Source: an uncultured Oscillospiraceae bacterium
Lineage (GTDB): Bacteria > Bacillota > Clostridia > Oscillospirales > Ruminococcaceae
Length of the DNA stretch: 6,523 bases
Direction: 5' to 3'
NCBI GenBank assembly: GCA_947522735.1
Contig: CANNTZ010000090.1
Span: 1 to 6,523 of the forward strand
Position numbers and translations under genes: made by a program. Shown here piece after piece: positions 6,286 through 6,523 of the stretch; the stretch's first letter is position 1; every line of letters starts with the position of its first letter. The notes below the pieces were generated by a model. The model ran no database searches. It had not been told where the DNA came from and saw only the letters and a program-made list of their open reading frames with translations.

Positions 6286-6461
6286 CGCGGTGGGCAGCGC
6301 CCGCTGGCATATCCGCGGTTCGCGCCAAGGGCGCTTACGCTATCGGGTGCGCTGACTGGTTCGCGCGGCGTTGGGTTGTTCTATCTTTTCTTATAGTTGG
6401 CTTTGTTTTTCGCCTATCGGCGAGGATTGACTGTGCTTTGGCGCTGACTTGCCCTCATGCC
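6286..6461. repeat. Tandem non-coding repeat unit, copy 2
   Basis: About 176 bp, the diverged second copy of the unit at 6075-6260, with scattered substitutions and one 10-bp shorter stretch. A 25-bp spacer (6261-6285) with its own CCGGGC-AAT-GCCCGG hairpin (6262-6276) separates the copies. Confidence 0.85.
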
Positions 6462-6470
6462 GGGCGGGCA

Positions 6471-6498
6471 CTTACTTTCGTTTTGCGACGAAAGTAAG
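6471..6498. repeat. Perfect 10-bp inverted repeat (stem-loop)
   Basis: CTTACTTTCG (6471-6480) and CGAAAGTAAG (6489-6498) pair perfectly around an 8-nt loop. A purine-rich stretch follows. Stem-loops with this ACTTTCG/CGAAAGT theme recur between genes in many gut Firmicutes; that statement is from memory. It could be a bidirectional terminator-like element, but no clear T-run is present on either side. Confidence 0.6.
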
Positions 6499-6523
6499 CA
6501 AAGGCGCACCAAAGAGAGAGGGG

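Larger units (their letters stand above)
6074..6523. other. Gene-free intergenic region of tandem repeats and hairpins
   Basis: From the AraC stop codon to the end of the window I see no believable coding region on either strand. Short open frames run through the repeats and are not conserved between the two copies. The content is the two repeat units, the spacer hairpin and the final stem-loop. No tRNA or other RNA gene was recognised. Confidence 0.75.

Noticed and set aside
6134..6328. A 64-codon minus-strand frame within the repeats
   Set aside because: It crosses the end of copy 1, the spacer and the start of copy 2. It is not conserved between copies and has no convincing ribosome site.
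6075..6461. CRISPR array or insertion sequence
   Set aside because: There are only two long, diverged copies with no short regular repeats and spacers, no transposase gene, and no terminal inverted repeats with target duplications.

Overview
The window looks like chromosomal DNA from a Clostridia-type Firmicute, probably an uncultured, fairly GC-rich gut lineage. I infer this from strong AGGAGG-type ribosome binding sites, a sigma-A-like AT-rich promoter region set among GC-rich genes, and an AraC regulator of the cupin/HDFWE type common in that group. The taxonomic guess comes from gene style only; there is no rRNA or other marker gene.

Layout. Five genes lie head to tail on the minus strand and read from about 5003 down past position 1. 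In transcription order they are: a small ASRT-type (sensory rhodopsin transducer family) beta-sandwich protein; an M24 'pita-bread' protein related to creatinase and Xaa-Pro peptidases; an EamA/DMT ten-helix transporter; a large glycoside-hydrolase-like TIM-barrel protein; and the N-terminal part of a creatininase-family amidohydrolase that runs off the window. The gaps are uniform, about 34-41 nt. Four of the genes have a clear Shine-Dalgarno site and the transporter has a weaker one, so this is very likely one operon. An AraC-family regulator is transcribed divergently on the plus strand from about 5177 to 6073. The short AT-rich space between the divergent genes holds overlapping promoter candidates and two inverted repeats that could be operators.

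The last 450 bases carry no convincing gene. They hold two tandem, diverged copies of a roughly 180-bp non-coding unit rich in small hairpins, followed by a perfect 10-bp inverted repeat.

How the genes may work together (inference). An AraC sensor controls an operon that imports or exports a small molecule (EamA), cleaves a glycosidic bond inside the cell (the hydrolase has no signal peptide), and opens or hydrolyses amide or cyclic bonds (creatininase-like and creatinase-like proteins). The ASRT protein may bind a sugar-like ligand. Creatininase and creatinase folds together recall the creatinine to creatine to sarcosine route. However, the M24 protein has lost three of five metal-ligand positions, and the hydrolase points to a glycosylated or sugar-like substrate, so the true substrate is unknown. 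This is the most interesting part of the window: a coherent, regulated catabolic cassette of uncertain substrate built from enzyme families that are often mis-annotated.
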